From Notamacropus eugenii (lineage: Eukaryota > Chordata > Mammalia > Diprotodontia > Macropodidae): a stretch of 64,000 nt of DNA. The position numbers were made by a program, and so were the translations under genes. Of this stretch, positions 1 through 11,225 are shown piece after piece. The first letter of the stretch is position 1, and each line of letters begins with the position of its first letter. The stretch is from assembly GCF_028372415.1 (NCBI RefSeq), contig NC_092875.1, positions 410,637,739 to 410,701,738 on the forward strand, written 5' to 3'. The notes under the pieces were generated by a model. That model was given only the letters and a program-made list of their open reading frames with translations, had not been told where the DNA came from and ran no database searches.

Positions 1-604
1 TCATATTTATTGAAGCCTAATCTCTATGATACAGGGGAAATAACCAGTCATGAATTTTCTTCCCACCCCCTGTGGTTGGAAAGTCTGTTACTCTAAGTAT
101 AATATGGAGTTATGGTAGCCTGGCAAGAATGCTTCATGGATGATGAAACAGTTATACTTGGGAACAAAGGTGAGGGGAGGTAAGGCCAAGTAGAGCTGAA
201 ACATCGCCAGCCAAAGGAATTTATTTTTTTCTTTTCCCTTTTTTCATCTCTCTGTATCCATAAATGGGGCTAGATTGTTTGCACTAAGAAAATCATTTCT
301 TTGTCTATGAGGGAACTGAAGTCTAGTGCCTGTAAGTGATGATATTCTCAAAGGTTGGCTGACAATATGTAAACCTACTTCCAGAAATAATAAAGAAGAC
401 TTGTGTCTTCTGCAACTCTAAGAGATCCATTCTTCCTCCTAGTAGAATGGAATAGGCAACTCTTCTAGTACACCTCATATTATGTAATAATTTTGTATTT
501 TTACAAGCAAATTAAATTGTTGTACATGGCTCACATTGTATACCACCAGTAATTTTTGCTATTTGAAAAAAAGTCTCATTGTAAATTCTTCTTAAGGTCA
601 AACC
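1..604. other. Unassigned intergenic sequence
   Basis: No gene-like frame is seen. A weak MIR-like stretch (about 270-380, minus orientation, 'gagggaactgaag' like the MIR 'gaggaaactgag' motif) is possible but too diverged to call firmly. The rest is AT-rich with short homopolymer runs. Confidence 0.5.
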
Positions 605-745
605 AAGTCAATAATATACACTTTTATTAATTGCTTAATATGTGCCAATATCATGCTAAATGATAAGGAAACAATGTTAGGAGAAAAAAAAATGATAGTC
701 TCTATTTTCAAAGACTTTACATTCTAATTGAAGGAGATAATACAT
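605..745 (-). mobile_element. L2-type LINE 3' end fragment
   Basis: The stretch reads as the reverse complement of an L2 3' end: a 'tttattaattgcttaatatgtgcca' type order, then a repeat of 'atgatagtctctattttcaaagactttacattcta', like the usual 'catttattaagcacttactatgtgcca ... agtccctgccctcaagga'. It is heavily diverged. The assignment rests on recalled consensus motifs only. Confidence 0.5.
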
Positions 746-854
746 ATGAGAACTGAAGAAAAGGGGGAGCAGAGAAAAGTTAACCATGTGGGAGCATAGT
801 GGTGACATTCAGAGAATGAGAGATGATTGTAAAATTAAAAGTAAGCAATCTTTT

Positions 855-1117
855 AAAATACTTTCATTTGTTTCATTACATATTTCTCAATTAGATTTTG
901 AGTTCCAAATTCTCTCCCTCCTTTCCCCTGCCCTTGATTTTCTTGATCTTTTGTTCCTCCAGATGAATTCAAATATTATTTTTTCTAGATCTAAATAATA
1001 ATTCTTTAGTAATTTGATTGATATAGTAATAAATAAGTAAAATAATTTAGCTAGAATTATCATTTTTATTATGTTGGCTCATCTTACTCATAAACAATGA
1101 ATATTTATTTTTTCAAT
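855..1117 (-). mobile_element. L1 fragments (3' end and ORF2 piece)
   Basis: 855-930 resembles a marsupial L1 3' UTR in reverse (pyrimidine-rich, 'gagttccaaattctctccctcc'). 1010-1110 resembles a reversed ORF2 piece that recurs near 3470-3530 ('gtcatttttattatattgg'). Both are short and diverged and lie directly beside the HAL1 copy that follows. Confidence 0.55.
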
Positions 1118-1962
1118 GTTTATTTATTTATTTTTACTTTTCAACATTCATTTCCACAAAATTTTGAGTTTCAAATTTTCTCCTTATCTTTCCCCTCCCT
1201 CACTCCATAACACTTTGCATTCTGATTACCCCTTCCCTCAATATGCCCTCCCTTCTATCACACCTCTCCCTTCCCTTATCCCCATCTTCTTTCTTTTCTT
1301 GTAGGATAAAATGGATTTCTATACTCCATTACCCTTATTTCTTATTTCCCATTTGTATGCAAAAACGTTTCTCAACATTTGTTCCTAATACTTTGAATTC
1401 CAACTCCTCTCCCTTCCTCCCTTCCCAGACATCCCCACTAAGGAGGCAAGCAATTCCATACAGGCTATATATGTGCAGTTTTTCAAAAGACTTCCGTAAT
1501 AGTCATGTTGGGTAAGACTAGCTATATTTCCCTCCATCCTATCCTGCCCCCCATTTATTCTATTTTCTATTTTGACCTTGTCCCTCCACATAAGTGTTTA
1601 CTTCTAATTACTCCCTTCTTCCATTTGCCCTCCCTTCTATCATCCCTCTCACCCTACTTGTCCCCTTCTCCCCTACTTTCCCGTAGTGTAATATAGCTTT
1701 TCATACCAAATTAAAAGAGCATGTTATTCCTTCCTTTAGCCAAATGTGAGGAGATTAAGCTTCACATTTTCCCTCTCACCTCCTCCCTTTTCTCCTCCAT
1801 TTAATAAGCTTATTCTTGCCTCTTTTATGAGTGATGATTTGCCCCATTCCATTTCTCCCTTTCTCCTCCCAATATATTCCTCCCTCACTCCTTGATTTTA
1901 TTTTTTTAGATAACATCCTTTCTTATTCAACTCACTCTTTGCTCTCTGTATGCATGTATGTA

Positions 1963-1994
<32 letters not shown>

Positions 1995-2001
1995 CACACA
2001 C

Positions 2002-2044
<43 letters not shown>

Positions 2045-2226
2045 CCTTCCAACTACCCAAATGTTGAAACAAGTCTCAAGAGTTACAAGTATTACCTTTG
2101 CATGTTGGAATGTAAACAGTTCAACTTTAGAAAGTCCTTTATGATTACTCATTTCATGCTTTTCTTTATTCTTATGTTTGGAAGTCAAATTTTCTATTCA
2201 GCTCTGGTCTTTTCATCAAGAATGCT
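1118..2226 (-). mobile_element. HAL1-type LINE, 5'-truncated copy
   Basis: This is the reverse complement of the 3' half of the HAL1 elements at 19556-22441 and 31889-34727. It starts with the TTTATT-rich A-tail complement, then the C-rich (G-rich in sense) 3' UTR block, a TG/TA microsatellite at the same internal place as in the other copies, and the last codons of ORF1 near 2195-2225 ('cttttcatcaagaatg', sense ...LMKR). The copy is truncated inside the ORF1 end, so no coding capacity remains. Short open frames here are shadows of low-complexity sequence. Confidence 0.8.
1949..2042. repeat. (TG)n(TA)n(CA)n(TG)n compound microsatellite
   Basis: About 90 bases of alternating purine-pyrimidine sequence inside the HAL1 3' UTR. 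It is largely self-complementary (TG/TA followed by CA) and so can form a hairpin or Z-DNA. Several overlapping open frames here are artefacts of the missing stop codons. Confidence 0.95.
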
Positions 2227-2652
2227 TTGAATTCATATAAATTTGATTCAGTTCTCTATATGTTTGAAAAAAAAAAAGACTTTTTATCAAAGACACTTGA
2301 TGTAAAAATATTTCCAAGCTACTGTATTCCTTCTACTCTTGGTTGCATTGGTTTTATTTGTATAATATCTCTTCAAATTTAATATAATCAGAATTATTCC
2401 TTTTTACCTTATCCATAGATCTAACAGGTAAACTACTCCTTTCTTTCCTAAATTACTCATGGTATCATACTTTATGTCTAAATCACGTAGCCATTTTGGC
2501 CTTATCTTTGTATATGGTCTCAGATGTTGGTCTATAGCTAATTTCTGCTGAACTGTTTTATAGTTTTCTCAGCAGTTTTTGTCAAATTTATCTCTTATTC
2601 CCAAAGATTGGGTCTTTGGATTTATCAAACCCTAAATTACTTGGTCAATTTC
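2227..2652 (-). mobile_element. L1 ORF2 region, first part of an interrupted older L1
   Basis: The reversed ORF2 sequence parallels 52330-52770 in the same order: 'aaatttgattcagttctctat', 'ttatgtctaaatcac', then 'atcaaaccctaaattac'. It is the 3' part of one old minus-strand L1 that resumes at 3186. No intact reading frame remains. Confidence 0.7.
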
Positions 2653-3185
2653 TGAAAGTAAATAGGGAAAAAGGGGAAAGAATCTGTCTAAAATGTTTAT
2701 AGCAGGTCTCTTTGTAGTGGGAAAGAACTGAAAATTGCAGGGATACCCATTAAGTGGAAAATGTTTAAACAAATTGCGGCATGTGATTGTGATGAAATAC
2801 TACTCTGCTATAAGAACTGTGAGCTCAAGGATTTTAGAAAATGTGGAAGGACTTGCATAAAATAACGAAGAGCAAAATGAGCAGAACCAAGACAACACAC
2901 AATGCATGCATATGTGTGTGTATGCATACATATGTATGCACATGTATAGTATATATGTACATATGTACATGTATATACACACATTTGATTGTATTGTGGA
3001 AGCCATCTATAGGGCAAGGGGGAGAAGAAAAAACAAAATTTACATGATAATTTTTTTCTATATTTGAAGAGAGAGCAAGTTGTGCATAGCAGATTCGTAG
3101 TTTCATGTACAGTAATATTTATTGTACTATTCTTTGGAAAATCCTTGTTTTACTCCACACATTTAAAAAAGTGAAAAGCCTACAT
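2653..3185 (+). mobile_element. L1 3' end nested in an older L1, with target duplication
   Basis: In the plus direction, 2690-2900 encodes a decayed L1 ORF2 C-terminus (FIAGLFVV, then MKYYSAIR, matching the family's FIAALFVV and EYY-AIKNDE blocks), followed by a short 3' region with a TG/CA/TA microsatellite. The flanks repeat the target: AATTACTTGGTCAATTT at 2635-2651 and AATTACTAAGGTCATTT at 3186-3202. The interrupted minus-strand L1 continues across the gap, which confirms an insertion. Confidence 0.75.
2899..2985. repeat. Alternating TG/CA/TA microsatellite
   Basis: Near-palindromic purine-pyrimidine alternation inside the nested L1 3' region. Frames on both strands here are artefacts. 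Confidence 0.9.
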
Positions 3186-4445
3186 AATTACTAAGGTCAT
3201 TTACTACTGTGTCTTTTGTACCTAATCTATTCTACTGATTCATCACTCTGAACTATATTTCTTACCTAGTACCAGAAAGTTTTTAGTATTATTGCTTTAT
3301 GATATAGCTTGAGATCTGGTAGGGCTAGGCCACCTAACTTCACATCAGCCCCACTCACCATCAATTCCTTTGGTATTCTTAACCTTTAATTCTTCTAGAA
3401 TTTTTATTCTCTTCTAGCTTTATAAAAACATTTTTTTTTGTGCTTTGGTATGGCACCGAATACATAAATTAATTTAAGTGGAATTGTCATTTTTATTATA
3501 TTGGATTGGTCTACCTATGACCGATTGCTACTTTTCTAATTGTTTAGTTCTGACTTTATTTGTGTGAGAAGTGTTTTGTAATTGTGTAAGTTCCCTAGTC
3601 TTTCTAGTATTTTTAACTGGAATGGGTATTATATTTTGCCAAAAGGTTTTTTTTTTTGCATTGATTGAGATAATTATGTGGTTTTTTTTTTTTTGTTGTT
3701 GTTATCAATATGGTCCTTTGTGCTAACAGTTTTCCTAATGTTGAACCACCCTTGCATTCTTGGTATGAATTCTACCTGGTTACAGGTATGATATTTGTGA
3801 TTTAGGGCTATAATTTCCTTCCTTTTATTTCATTTAAGATTTTTGCATTTGTATTCATTAGAGAAATTGATGTATATTTTTCTTTTTCTACTTTTGCTCT
3901 CTCTGTTTTTGGTGTTAAAACCATATTTTTGCCATAAAAAGAATTTGGTAGAATACATTTCTGCCTGCTTTTTTCAGATAGTTTATATACTATGGGCATT
4001 GATTTTTCCTTAAAAATTTGGAGAATTCACTTCTACATCCATCTGATTCTTGAGATTTGTTCTTAGTCAGCTAAATGATGGCTTGTTCAATTTCCTTTTT
4101 TCTAGGATAGAGTTATTGAAGTATTCTCTTCTGTTAATGTTGGCAGTATATATTTTTCTAAATATTCATCCATTTTACTTTGTCAATTTGACTGCCATAT
4201 ATTTGGGTAAAACAATTCCTAATAGTTGCTTTAGTTCCATCTTCATTGGTGGTGCATTTCCCCTTTGATTTTTGATGCCAGCAACTTGATGTTTACCTTT
4301 TTCATTCAAATGAAATATTTTTATTCTATTTTTTCACAAAATCATCTCCTAGCTTTATTTATTAGTCCATTTTTCTTTCATTTTTACTAGCCTTTTCTTT
4401 AATTTTTAGGGTTTTCATTTTGGTTTTTAATTGGAGAATTTTTTT
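3186..4445 (-). mobile_element. L1 ORF2 reverse-transcriptase region (decayed)
   Basis: The continuation of the older minus-strand L1. Minus-strand translation of 3808-3999 contains LPNSFYGKNMVL and ISLMNTNAKILNEI, matching the L1 ORF2 block LPNSFYEA...LIPKPGK...YRPISLMNIDAKILNK just before the RT core. Elsewhere the frame is broken by stops and shifts. It would have encoded the endonuclease/reverse transcriptase; it is dead. Confidence 0.85.
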
Positions 4446-5465
4446 AGTTTGTACATTTTTTTCTTGATTAAATGTGACCAAACAAATTAGCATTCATTTA
4501 GAAAAAAAGACTTCCAAATTTTCTCCTTCCTTCACCCCTCTCCACCCTCCTTTAGCAGTCAAAGAATTTGGTACAGTCCATATATGTGTGGTTGTGTAAC
4601 AGATTTCCACATTAGCCATGTTGCAAAAGAAAACACATATAAAAAAAGAGAAAAAGAAAGATGCAAGAATAATAAATAAAGTTAAAAAAAGTATGGTTTA
4701 ATCTGTATTCAGACTCCACAACTTATTTTTCTGAAGCTAGGCAGCATCTTTCATCGTAAGTCCTTCAGATACTGTATTGCTAAGGATAACTGTTCATGGT
4801 TTATCTTTGTACTATATTGTTGTTACTGTGTACAATGTTCTCCTGGTTCTGCTCTTTCCACTTTCCCTTTGACCATACTTTGCTCTCTAGAATGGAGGGA
4901 ACAGTTCAGAACTCTAGCAACAGTATATTATTGTCACAATTTTCCCACATTCCCTCCAAAATTATAATTTTCCTTTTTTTTTTTCTTATTAGCTAAGCTG
5001 GTAGGTATGAGGAAGTATCACAGGGTTTAATCTGTATTTCTTTAATGGATATTTATAGCATTTCATATGATTGTAAATAGATTTGATTTTTTCTTTTGAA
5101 AACTACCTGTTCATATCCTTTCTTCATTTATAAATTGTGGAATGATGTGTATTCACATAAGTTTGATTCATATTTTTATATATTTGAGAAATGAGACCTT
5201 TATCAATGAAAATTTAAAAAAAAATTTCCTCCAGTTTCCTGCTTTCCTCCTAATATTGGTATCATTGCTTTCATTTGTGCAAAACCTTTCTAATTTCATG
5301 TAATAAAAATTTTCTGTTTTGCTTCCTGTAATGCTCTCTGTCTCTTATTTGGTTATAAATTCCTCTCTTATCCATATCTGACAAAAATATTCTATTCTCC
5401 CCTAATTTGCTTATGATATCCCTTTATGCCTAAAACTTCTTATTAATTGTGGATTTTTTATTTGT
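4446..5465 (-). mobile_element. Second L1 3' end nested in the older L1
   Basis: A reversed L1 3' UTR (C-rich block near 4520-4550) followed by reversed ORF2 C-terminal sequence (near 5100-5450). Before 4440 and after 5466 the surrounding sequence belongs to one ORF2 (compare the continuous order at 54400-54720), so this roughly 1-kb copy interrupts it. I could not define a clean target duplication. Confidence 0.6.
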
Positions 5466-5705
5466 TCTTTTTTTTTTAGATATTTTTAATTGCATGTCCA
5501 AATCACTGATCTGCTCTTTCTCTATTTTATTGACATACATGTTTAAAGATACAAATTACCCCTAAGCCTTGCTTTGGTTACATCCAACAGGTTTTATAAT
5601 CTTTTTTCATTGTTGTCATTCCTTTTAATTAAATTATTGATTGTTTCTATGATTTGTTTTTTCATCCAATTTTTATTTCAGATTATTTAGTTTTTCTGTT
5701 GGGAT
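5466..5705 (-). mobile_element. L1 ORF2 endonuclease region, end of the interrupted L1
   Basis: 'caaatcactgatctgctctttctctattttattgac' and 'cttgctttggttacatccaacagg' match the same order at 54560-54650 and the reversed L1 EN-domain region generally ('gctttggctgcatcccacagg' in placental L1). No frame survives. Confidence 0.7.
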
Positions 5706-6160
5706 CAGAAATGATACTACTCTTTGGGGTCCTTTATCCCTCTTGACCAAAAATACTCCACTCTACCCTTGAACTCTGACCCAGAAGTAGATAAAAGCAA
5801 TTGATTTGCCAAATTAAATTTTCTCATGTCCTGCACACCACTGGGCCTCTGTAATCTCTTGCTGATCATTTTTGAGGTTCCCTTATTATCTCTGACTGGG
5901 AAGCATTGGAAACGGCTTCTGTTTTTGACACTACCACTGAGTCCTATCACTAGTGGCTGCCATAGCATCTTCCATTCCTGCTTCAGAGATCTTTTTTCAG
6001 ACCTTTTAAGTTATCTTGGCCTGGGTTAACGTCTGACCTTTTATTTGTCCTGTCATTCCAGATTTCGATTTGAGGTGCTATTTTAAATTATTTGCAGGGG
6101 AACGTTGAGAGCTCGACTGAATGCCTTCTCTTCTCCACCATTTTTCTCCACTCCCAAAAG
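5706..6160 (-). mobile_element. Possible L1 5' UTR remnant
   Basis: More GC-rich than its surroundings, with 'cttctcttctccaccatttttctcc' at the right edge, reminiscent of the reversed L1 start 'tctactctgccatcttggctcc' seen at 22415-22433. If right, the older L1 runs from about 2227 to 6160 with ORF1 lost. An 83-codon minus frame here matches nothing I know. Confidence 0.4.
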
Positions 6161-6540
6161 TTCCTGAAGAATCTTTAGATAAAGGATTTCATTGTAATTG
6201 ATGTCACACAATTTATTATTTATTTACATATGTATTTATGGGTGTGAATTTCTCAAAGTATTTTATACACATATTTAATAATGTGTAACCAATTTTCCTC
6301 TTTCTTTACTATTTAATATATAGATACCCAGGAGTATGGAGCTAGAAGGCTATTTAGAACTTGAGGTTATTTAGGATCATCTTATTTTAAAGATGAGAAA
6401 ACTAAAATCTAGAAATTTTAAGCAAAATGGAAAATACTGGCTCCAGCAAATGATTACCTAAGACAAGAAGGTATAAAAATTATGCATACAAATGCATGTA
6501 ACTGATTGTATACAGATATATTATTATCTGTTGATGAAAA
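6161..6540. other. Unassigned sequence with a weak MIR-like patch
   Basis: AT-rich. 6335-6425 has a weak MIR-like order ('gagctagaaggctatttagaacttgagg ... aagatgagaaaactaaa'). Nothing coding is seen. Confidence 0.4.
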
Positions 6541-6544
6541 TTTA

Positions 6545-6690
6545 GAGAGAATTGGTATTCTGATGTCAGACTCAGAGTAAGAAGATCAGGATTCAATCCC
6601 ATGCCCTTATACTAACTATCTAGATCTGTTGGCAAGTCAGTTCTCTTCTCAGAGCCTTAGTTTCTCCATCTGTAAAATATGGACTTCTTT
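6545..6690 (+). mobile_element. MIR/tRNA-type SINE fragment
   Basis: It follows the sense order of a MIR-core SINE: 'gtcagactcagag', 'ggattcaatccc' (B-box-like), 'ggcaagtcag', 'gccttagtttctccatctgtaaaat'. Diverged and without recognisable duplications. Confidence 0.65.
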
Positions 6691-6935
6691 TTAAGTCATG
6701 TAGGTTTTTTTATTCTTTGTGACCCCATTTTTAAAATGAGATTTTCTTGGCAAAGATACTGGATTAGTTTGCCTTTACTTTCTCTAGGATCCCTATTTTA
6801 CATTTGAAGAAACTGATGTAGAGATTCAGATGATTTGTCCAGGGCAGCTACTAGATATTCGAGGCTGAATTTGAACTCAGGTCCTCCTCAGTCAGGCTCC
6901 AGCATTCTGTTAACTGCATCAGCTAGGTGTCCTCA
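6690..6935 (-). mobile_element. Marsupial tRNA-derived SINE
   Basis: The reverse complement of the SINE that ends '...ctttgccaagaaaac...ggggtcac': here 'gtgaccccatttttaaaatgagattttcttggcaaag', then 'gaagaaactgatg', 'tttgaactcaggtcctcct' (reverse B box) and 'tgcatcagctaggtgtcc' (reverse tRNA head). Nearly full length and head-to-head with the previous SINE. Confidence 0.75.
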
Positions 6936-9230
6936 AAATCAGATGTTCATATCACAATGTTTTGCTTCCCAATGTAGTTGAGAGGGATGGGTTTTGAAAA
7001 TGTGTCACCATTACCAATATTTTAGTGAGCTATTATATTCCTTCTAACTGTAAAATACACTCTGATTCTCTGAAATCTTAGTGGCTTTATTGCTGTGGGT
7101 TCTATCTCCACTGACAGGATTATAAATCTTCTGTGTTGCTTCCTGCTAAATCCCTCTGACCTAGGCTTTTTTCCAGAGAGAAGATGCCCAATATCACAGA
7201 GGGAAAATTACTTGAGAGAGCAACCTGGTTCTACCAGACTGAAGAGGCTTTGAGGTTGGGCTCAGCAATGATCTTATTGGTTATCTGATGTCTAAAGACT
7301 TTGGCCACTACTGAAGGGTAGTATTTGACCATGATAACTCATAGAAAGATTTTTTTAAAAAATAAAATTTCATATTGTCATTTAAAAATAGTTTTCTTTG
7401 TAGATAATTTCTGACAGAATTCCATGCCAGAAAGCTATTCTGGTCACAAGCATCAAAGAAAGGCAGAATATTTATTATCTTTCAAGAAAATCCATCATTC
7501 AGTGAATGATGTGAGTCCATATGAAGCATCTGAATAAAAGTAATGTATGAGCCAGTGGAATGCAATGAATTCTTATTTCTTCAAACATCTGCATCTGCAT
7601 AATGTTTAATGCAAGATATCTTGAAATTTGCCCAAAAGGCTTTTTAGTCTTCAGGTTAGTGGGGAGAAAGCCCCATGGCGACACACTTAAAAAGCTATGA
7701 AGGGAATGAGAAACCAAATCCCATCTTCCAAGGTTGGAGGGTAAAGTAAATAGGATTGTATCCCTTCGTAGTAACAGTAGTTAATATGCAGATAGAGCAC
7801 TTCTAGAGAATTAGTTTGGCTCTGATTCAGCTCCTAGCAATATCAATATTAAATTTCCACTTAAGTCTCCAGTACAGATGAATAAGTAGGGGATTAACAT
7901 ATTTCCAAATTCATTTTTATTATTTATCTTGATGGCTGGTTTCCTGCATTGAAAACAAAAACTTACTAAATTAGTCCACAGAAAAATTATTTATGCCATA
8001 AAAAGAGGGAAAAGAGATATTTTGTTCTCATAAAGGCCATTTTCTGAAAATATATGGTTGCCTTACAACAACGTAAATGGAAAATGGTCACTTTTCCTAT
8101 GATTTTAACATGGCTGATATTTGGAATAGCTTCTCCCCCAAAACATCTATGGAATCAACATGAGCTTGTGATTTAGACCAGGAATTATTTTCTCAAAAAG
8201 CCAAACCTGCACATTAATGAAGTTAAGCATTTTAGATGAATAGATTTATGGCTTCCGTACCACACTGGAAAATTAATTGCATTTGGCCATCTTTTTTTTT
8301 TTCTCTTCTTTTACATTGCTAACCAGGTATAAAGAGCAGTGGTTGGCTGCTATCATATAAAGTTCCCTCTAGTGATTTCTATTGTGCTGGCGTTTCATCC
8401 ATCATTTTAGTCTTGAAATTTGGCACAATATACATAAAATTAGAATATCTACCCCTGGTATTATAGATGCTGCCAGACAGCACCACTGATATAAAAAAAA
8501 AAAATAGGCTCTTTGCAGACCACCCTTCAACCATCACAATGACAAAATAATTGTAGGACCCGAAAGATTAGTCAAACTGCATGGGAACAGGACACTCAGT
8601 TTGTGACAGAAGCAAGTATGCTATTAAGGAAGTAGCCAAGTAGGGGCATGCTGTTCTGACACTTTTCTTGCTGCCGATGAATATAGAATGACTTCTTTGA
8701 GTGAAAGTCAGGGCATGGTGATTAGCATAATTAGAACATACACATATGCCACAGTTGTAACTGTATAAAGTTCCAGTGAGTAAAGATTAGGAACAACTGG
8801 AAATAGGTTCCCAGGAACTATGCAGGCATCCCCTGGAGAAAAAGGCTGAGATGAGGGAGTGGTGAAGAAAACACATCTGGATGTAGTGCTACCAGAATCC
8901 ACAAGTCTGATTGACCTGGAATGAAATTGTTTGCTGCATTCTGTGATGGAGAAAGATCGTCCAAATAAAAATCAGACCATTGGCCTCATGCAGATCCATT
9001 GTTTCCTAAAGCATATGAATTTTGTCCTTCATGTTTTAAGAGGAAGCCAGATAACAATTTTTCCCTCTCCATGAAAATTTCCACTAAGTGGGGAAGCATC
9101 TAGCAACAACTTGAATTTTCAAACATCAGAAATGATGATAGGTCAAATTAATGACGTATTTTATGTGCTGGTCCTATTGTGTCTTTTTTCAATTTCTCCA
9201 TGATCTTCAAATTGAAGTGTTGGCAGATCA
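6936..9230. other. Repeat-poor unassigned island
   Basis: About 2.3 kb in which I recognise no interspersed repeat. Open frames are short (72 and 64 codons), unrecognised and without coding signals. 8150-8320 has TAAT-rich stretches next to 'aattaattgcatttgg' that look like homeodomain/POU-type sites, but such motifs are common in AT-rich DNA. It could be ordinary unique sequence or hold a conserved non-coding element. Confidence 0.4.
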
Positions 9231-9385
9231 TAAAATCATTGACCTGGAGCTGGAAGGGACCTCAGTCCAACCCTTTCATTTTACAGTGAGGATACTGAGA
9301 CCTGGGTTAGTTAAATAAATTCTTCCAGGTCACTCAGGCAGTTAATATAAGTGGTGGGGTTTGAACCCAGGACTCTACTGAAGGT
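9231..9385 (-). mobile_element. MIR-family SINE
   Basis: The reverse order of the MIR core: 'gagctggaagggacctcagtccaaccc', 'cattttacagtgaggatactgag', 'ggtcactcaggcag', then 'tttgaacccagg' (reverse B box). One of the better-preserved MIR-like copies here. Confidence 0.75.
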
Positions 9386-9529
9386 CAAGAAAATTATAAA
9401 TACCCGAAATGACTTAATTGAGGAAGATATATCATCTTATAACTCCCCTTTTGAGTCTAACATTAGCATGGTTTTAGCACAGATCAAACCTATTTGGAAA
9501 TCATCTAAAAAGTAAAATAGAATAATATG

Positions 9530-9745
9530 TTAATGATACTGAGACAAACTTGGCATCAGGAAAACCTGGCCTCCAATCTTGCCTCAGATATTTAATATTT
9601 GTGCAAGAATTGCAAGTCACTTCAACCTCTATATACCTTGATTTCCTCATATATAAAACCAGTCAATGAAGTGCCTGTTAAGTTGTCATGAGAGTCAAGT
9701 GAGATAATATATGCTGAATTGTTCTACAAATCTTCGAGAACTTCA
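9530..9745 (+). mobile_element. MIR-family SINE
   Basis: The sense order: 'ggcatcaggaaaacctgg', 'gcaagtcacttcaacctc', 'tttcctcatatataaaa', 'gtcatgagagtcaagtgagataatat', then a tail like the MIR 3' end. Confidence 0.7.
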
Positions 9746-9749
9746 GAAA

Positions 9750-9865
9750 CCTGAATTACAGTGATGAGAATAATGATGATGGCTATTATTAGTACTAATT
9801 TACTACTGTTACCACTGCTACTGTTCCTACTCCTATACCTTACTATTATTATACTACCAGTAGTA
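9750..9865. repeat. Degenerate ATT/TAC trinucleotide tract
   Basis: Irregular repeats of ATT, TAC and ACT following the MIR 3' end. It is probably the decayed simple tail of that SINE. Confidence 0.6.
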
Positions 9866-9944
9866 ATTTTACATAAAATTAATTTTCTTTCCCAAGAACT
9901 TTTTTGATATGTGTTTTAGGCCACTTTTTAATTATTGTAGTAAA

Positions 9945-10135
9945 GAAATAGTATGACATAGAGTTTGCAGAAAGGTCTTAGTATGAGAAAGACATGGTTC
10001 AAGTTCTGACACACCCTACTTTTGTGATTTGGGACAGGTCTCTTAACATCTCAGTATCTTGGGCAACTTCCTAAGACTATACAAACTGTAGATGTATTGT
10101 CAATTTGCAACAGTGGGAAGAGTTTCTATGTAGAA
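9945..10135 (+). mobile_element. tRNA-type SINE, diverged
   Basis: 'atgagaaagacatggttcaagttctgaca' (B-box-like), 'gggacaggtctcttaacatctcag', 'gggcaacttcctaagactata'. The same order occurs in the SINE at 36070-36290, so both belong to one family with the 'gcaactctctaagac' 3' part. Confidence 0.6.
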
Positions 10136-10489
10136 AATTTTCCACATGGTTGAAATCACAGCTCTGGATAAAAAAATCAAAATAAACATCTACCTGTGAA
10201 AATTTAAAATTCATGCAAATGCAGATGGATAGTACTTCATACCCTTAAGCTAAAATTTAAAATATGTACAAATTTCTATGCTCATTGTAATAGAAATAAT
10301 GTATGCAAGTTTTATTTTTACAATATAAACAATAGAAATATACAAATTTATATGCTTATAACAAACAATAAGTACATACAATTTATAGATTTATAATATA
10401 AACAATAAATACATGTGTGTAAATTTAGAGTCAAGAAAACCTGGAAACACTTGAAATTTCACCTGAGAACCAGGAAAATCTCACTTAAC
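10136..10489. other. AT-rich unassigned sequence
   Basis: Contains loose internal repetition of 'caatataaacaatagaaatatacaaa'-like words (10320-10420). No gene. Confidence 0.5.
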
Positions 10490-10630
10490 TATCACAATTT
10501 CGTTGCATGATTTTACATATGAGGAAGCTAAGGCATGTAGAGGTTGAAATGACGTGCTAGTCTCATATAAGGTATAATGTTAAGTATCTGAGGCAAGATC
10601 TGAAGCCGGGTTTTCTTGATTTCGAATTTA
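10490..10630 (-). mobile_element. MIR-family SINE fragment
   Basis: The reverse MIR order: 'ttttacatatgaggaagctaaggca', 'agaggttgaaatgacgtgct', 'gtatctgaggcaagatctgaa'. Diverged. Confidence 0.55.
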
Positions 10631-10984
10631 TCAAATAAATAAACAAACACACAGATATTTATCAGTCTCTGATGTCTCTGTATGAAGGTAAAAATGCAGC
10701 TTAAAAGATAAGAACTTTAAATTTATCTCCAAATGGCAAAATTAGCCAAAGAATTTATTCTTAATCTTACAGCCCAGGTTATTCAAAGATGTGGGATGGA
10801 TACAGAACCTCATTAAAAAAAATAAAGAAAAGAAAAAGAAGCAAAAAGACAAGGAAAGCTTTTCAACTCCATTTAGTGCTGCTCTTCAGGGATATGGCCC
10901 TACTTTGACCACATCTTTCCTTGTGTGGCTTATGCTTTTAGGTTCCGTGCTCTAATACAGACTTAGTTTATCTTTACGTAATAA

Positions 10985-11225
10985 CTCACATTTCTACAGA
11001 ACTTTTATGTTTACAAAATAATTCTTTTCTCTGATAACAACCCTGTGAGACAGTGATGGTGGTATCATTATCCTCATTTTCCAATGAGGAAAAGAAACTT
11101 CAGAGAGGTCATGTGACCTCTCTGTCACATGGTAATACAACTGGCAAACATCAGAGGCAGAATCTAAAGTCAGATTTCCCCGTTCTCCATCATTCTTTCC
11201 ATTATCTCAGATTACCACTCTATTT
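10985..11225 (-). mobile_element. MIR-family SINE
   Basis: The reverse MIR order with a long 3' part: 'cacatttctacagaacttttatg', 'ctgtgagacagtgatggtggtatcattatcctcatttt', 'aatgaggaaaagaaacttcagagaggtca', 'acatcagaggcagaatc'. It contains the perfect inverted repeat described separately. Confidence 0.75.
11101..11124. repeat. Perfect 11-bp inverted repeat with M-box core
   Basis: The arms CAGAGAGGTCA and TGACCTCTCTG are exact reverse complements separated by TG. The centre TCATGTGA (11109-11116) is the M-box form of an E-box, bound in other contexts by MITF/TFE factors. The arms also contain AGGTCA-type nuclear-receptor half-sites. It arises from the MIR sequence itself; function is untested. 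Confidence 0.9.

Noticed and set aside
1831..2230. Several overlapping frames on both strands
   Set aside because: Microsatellite without stop codons inside a HAL1 3' UTR.
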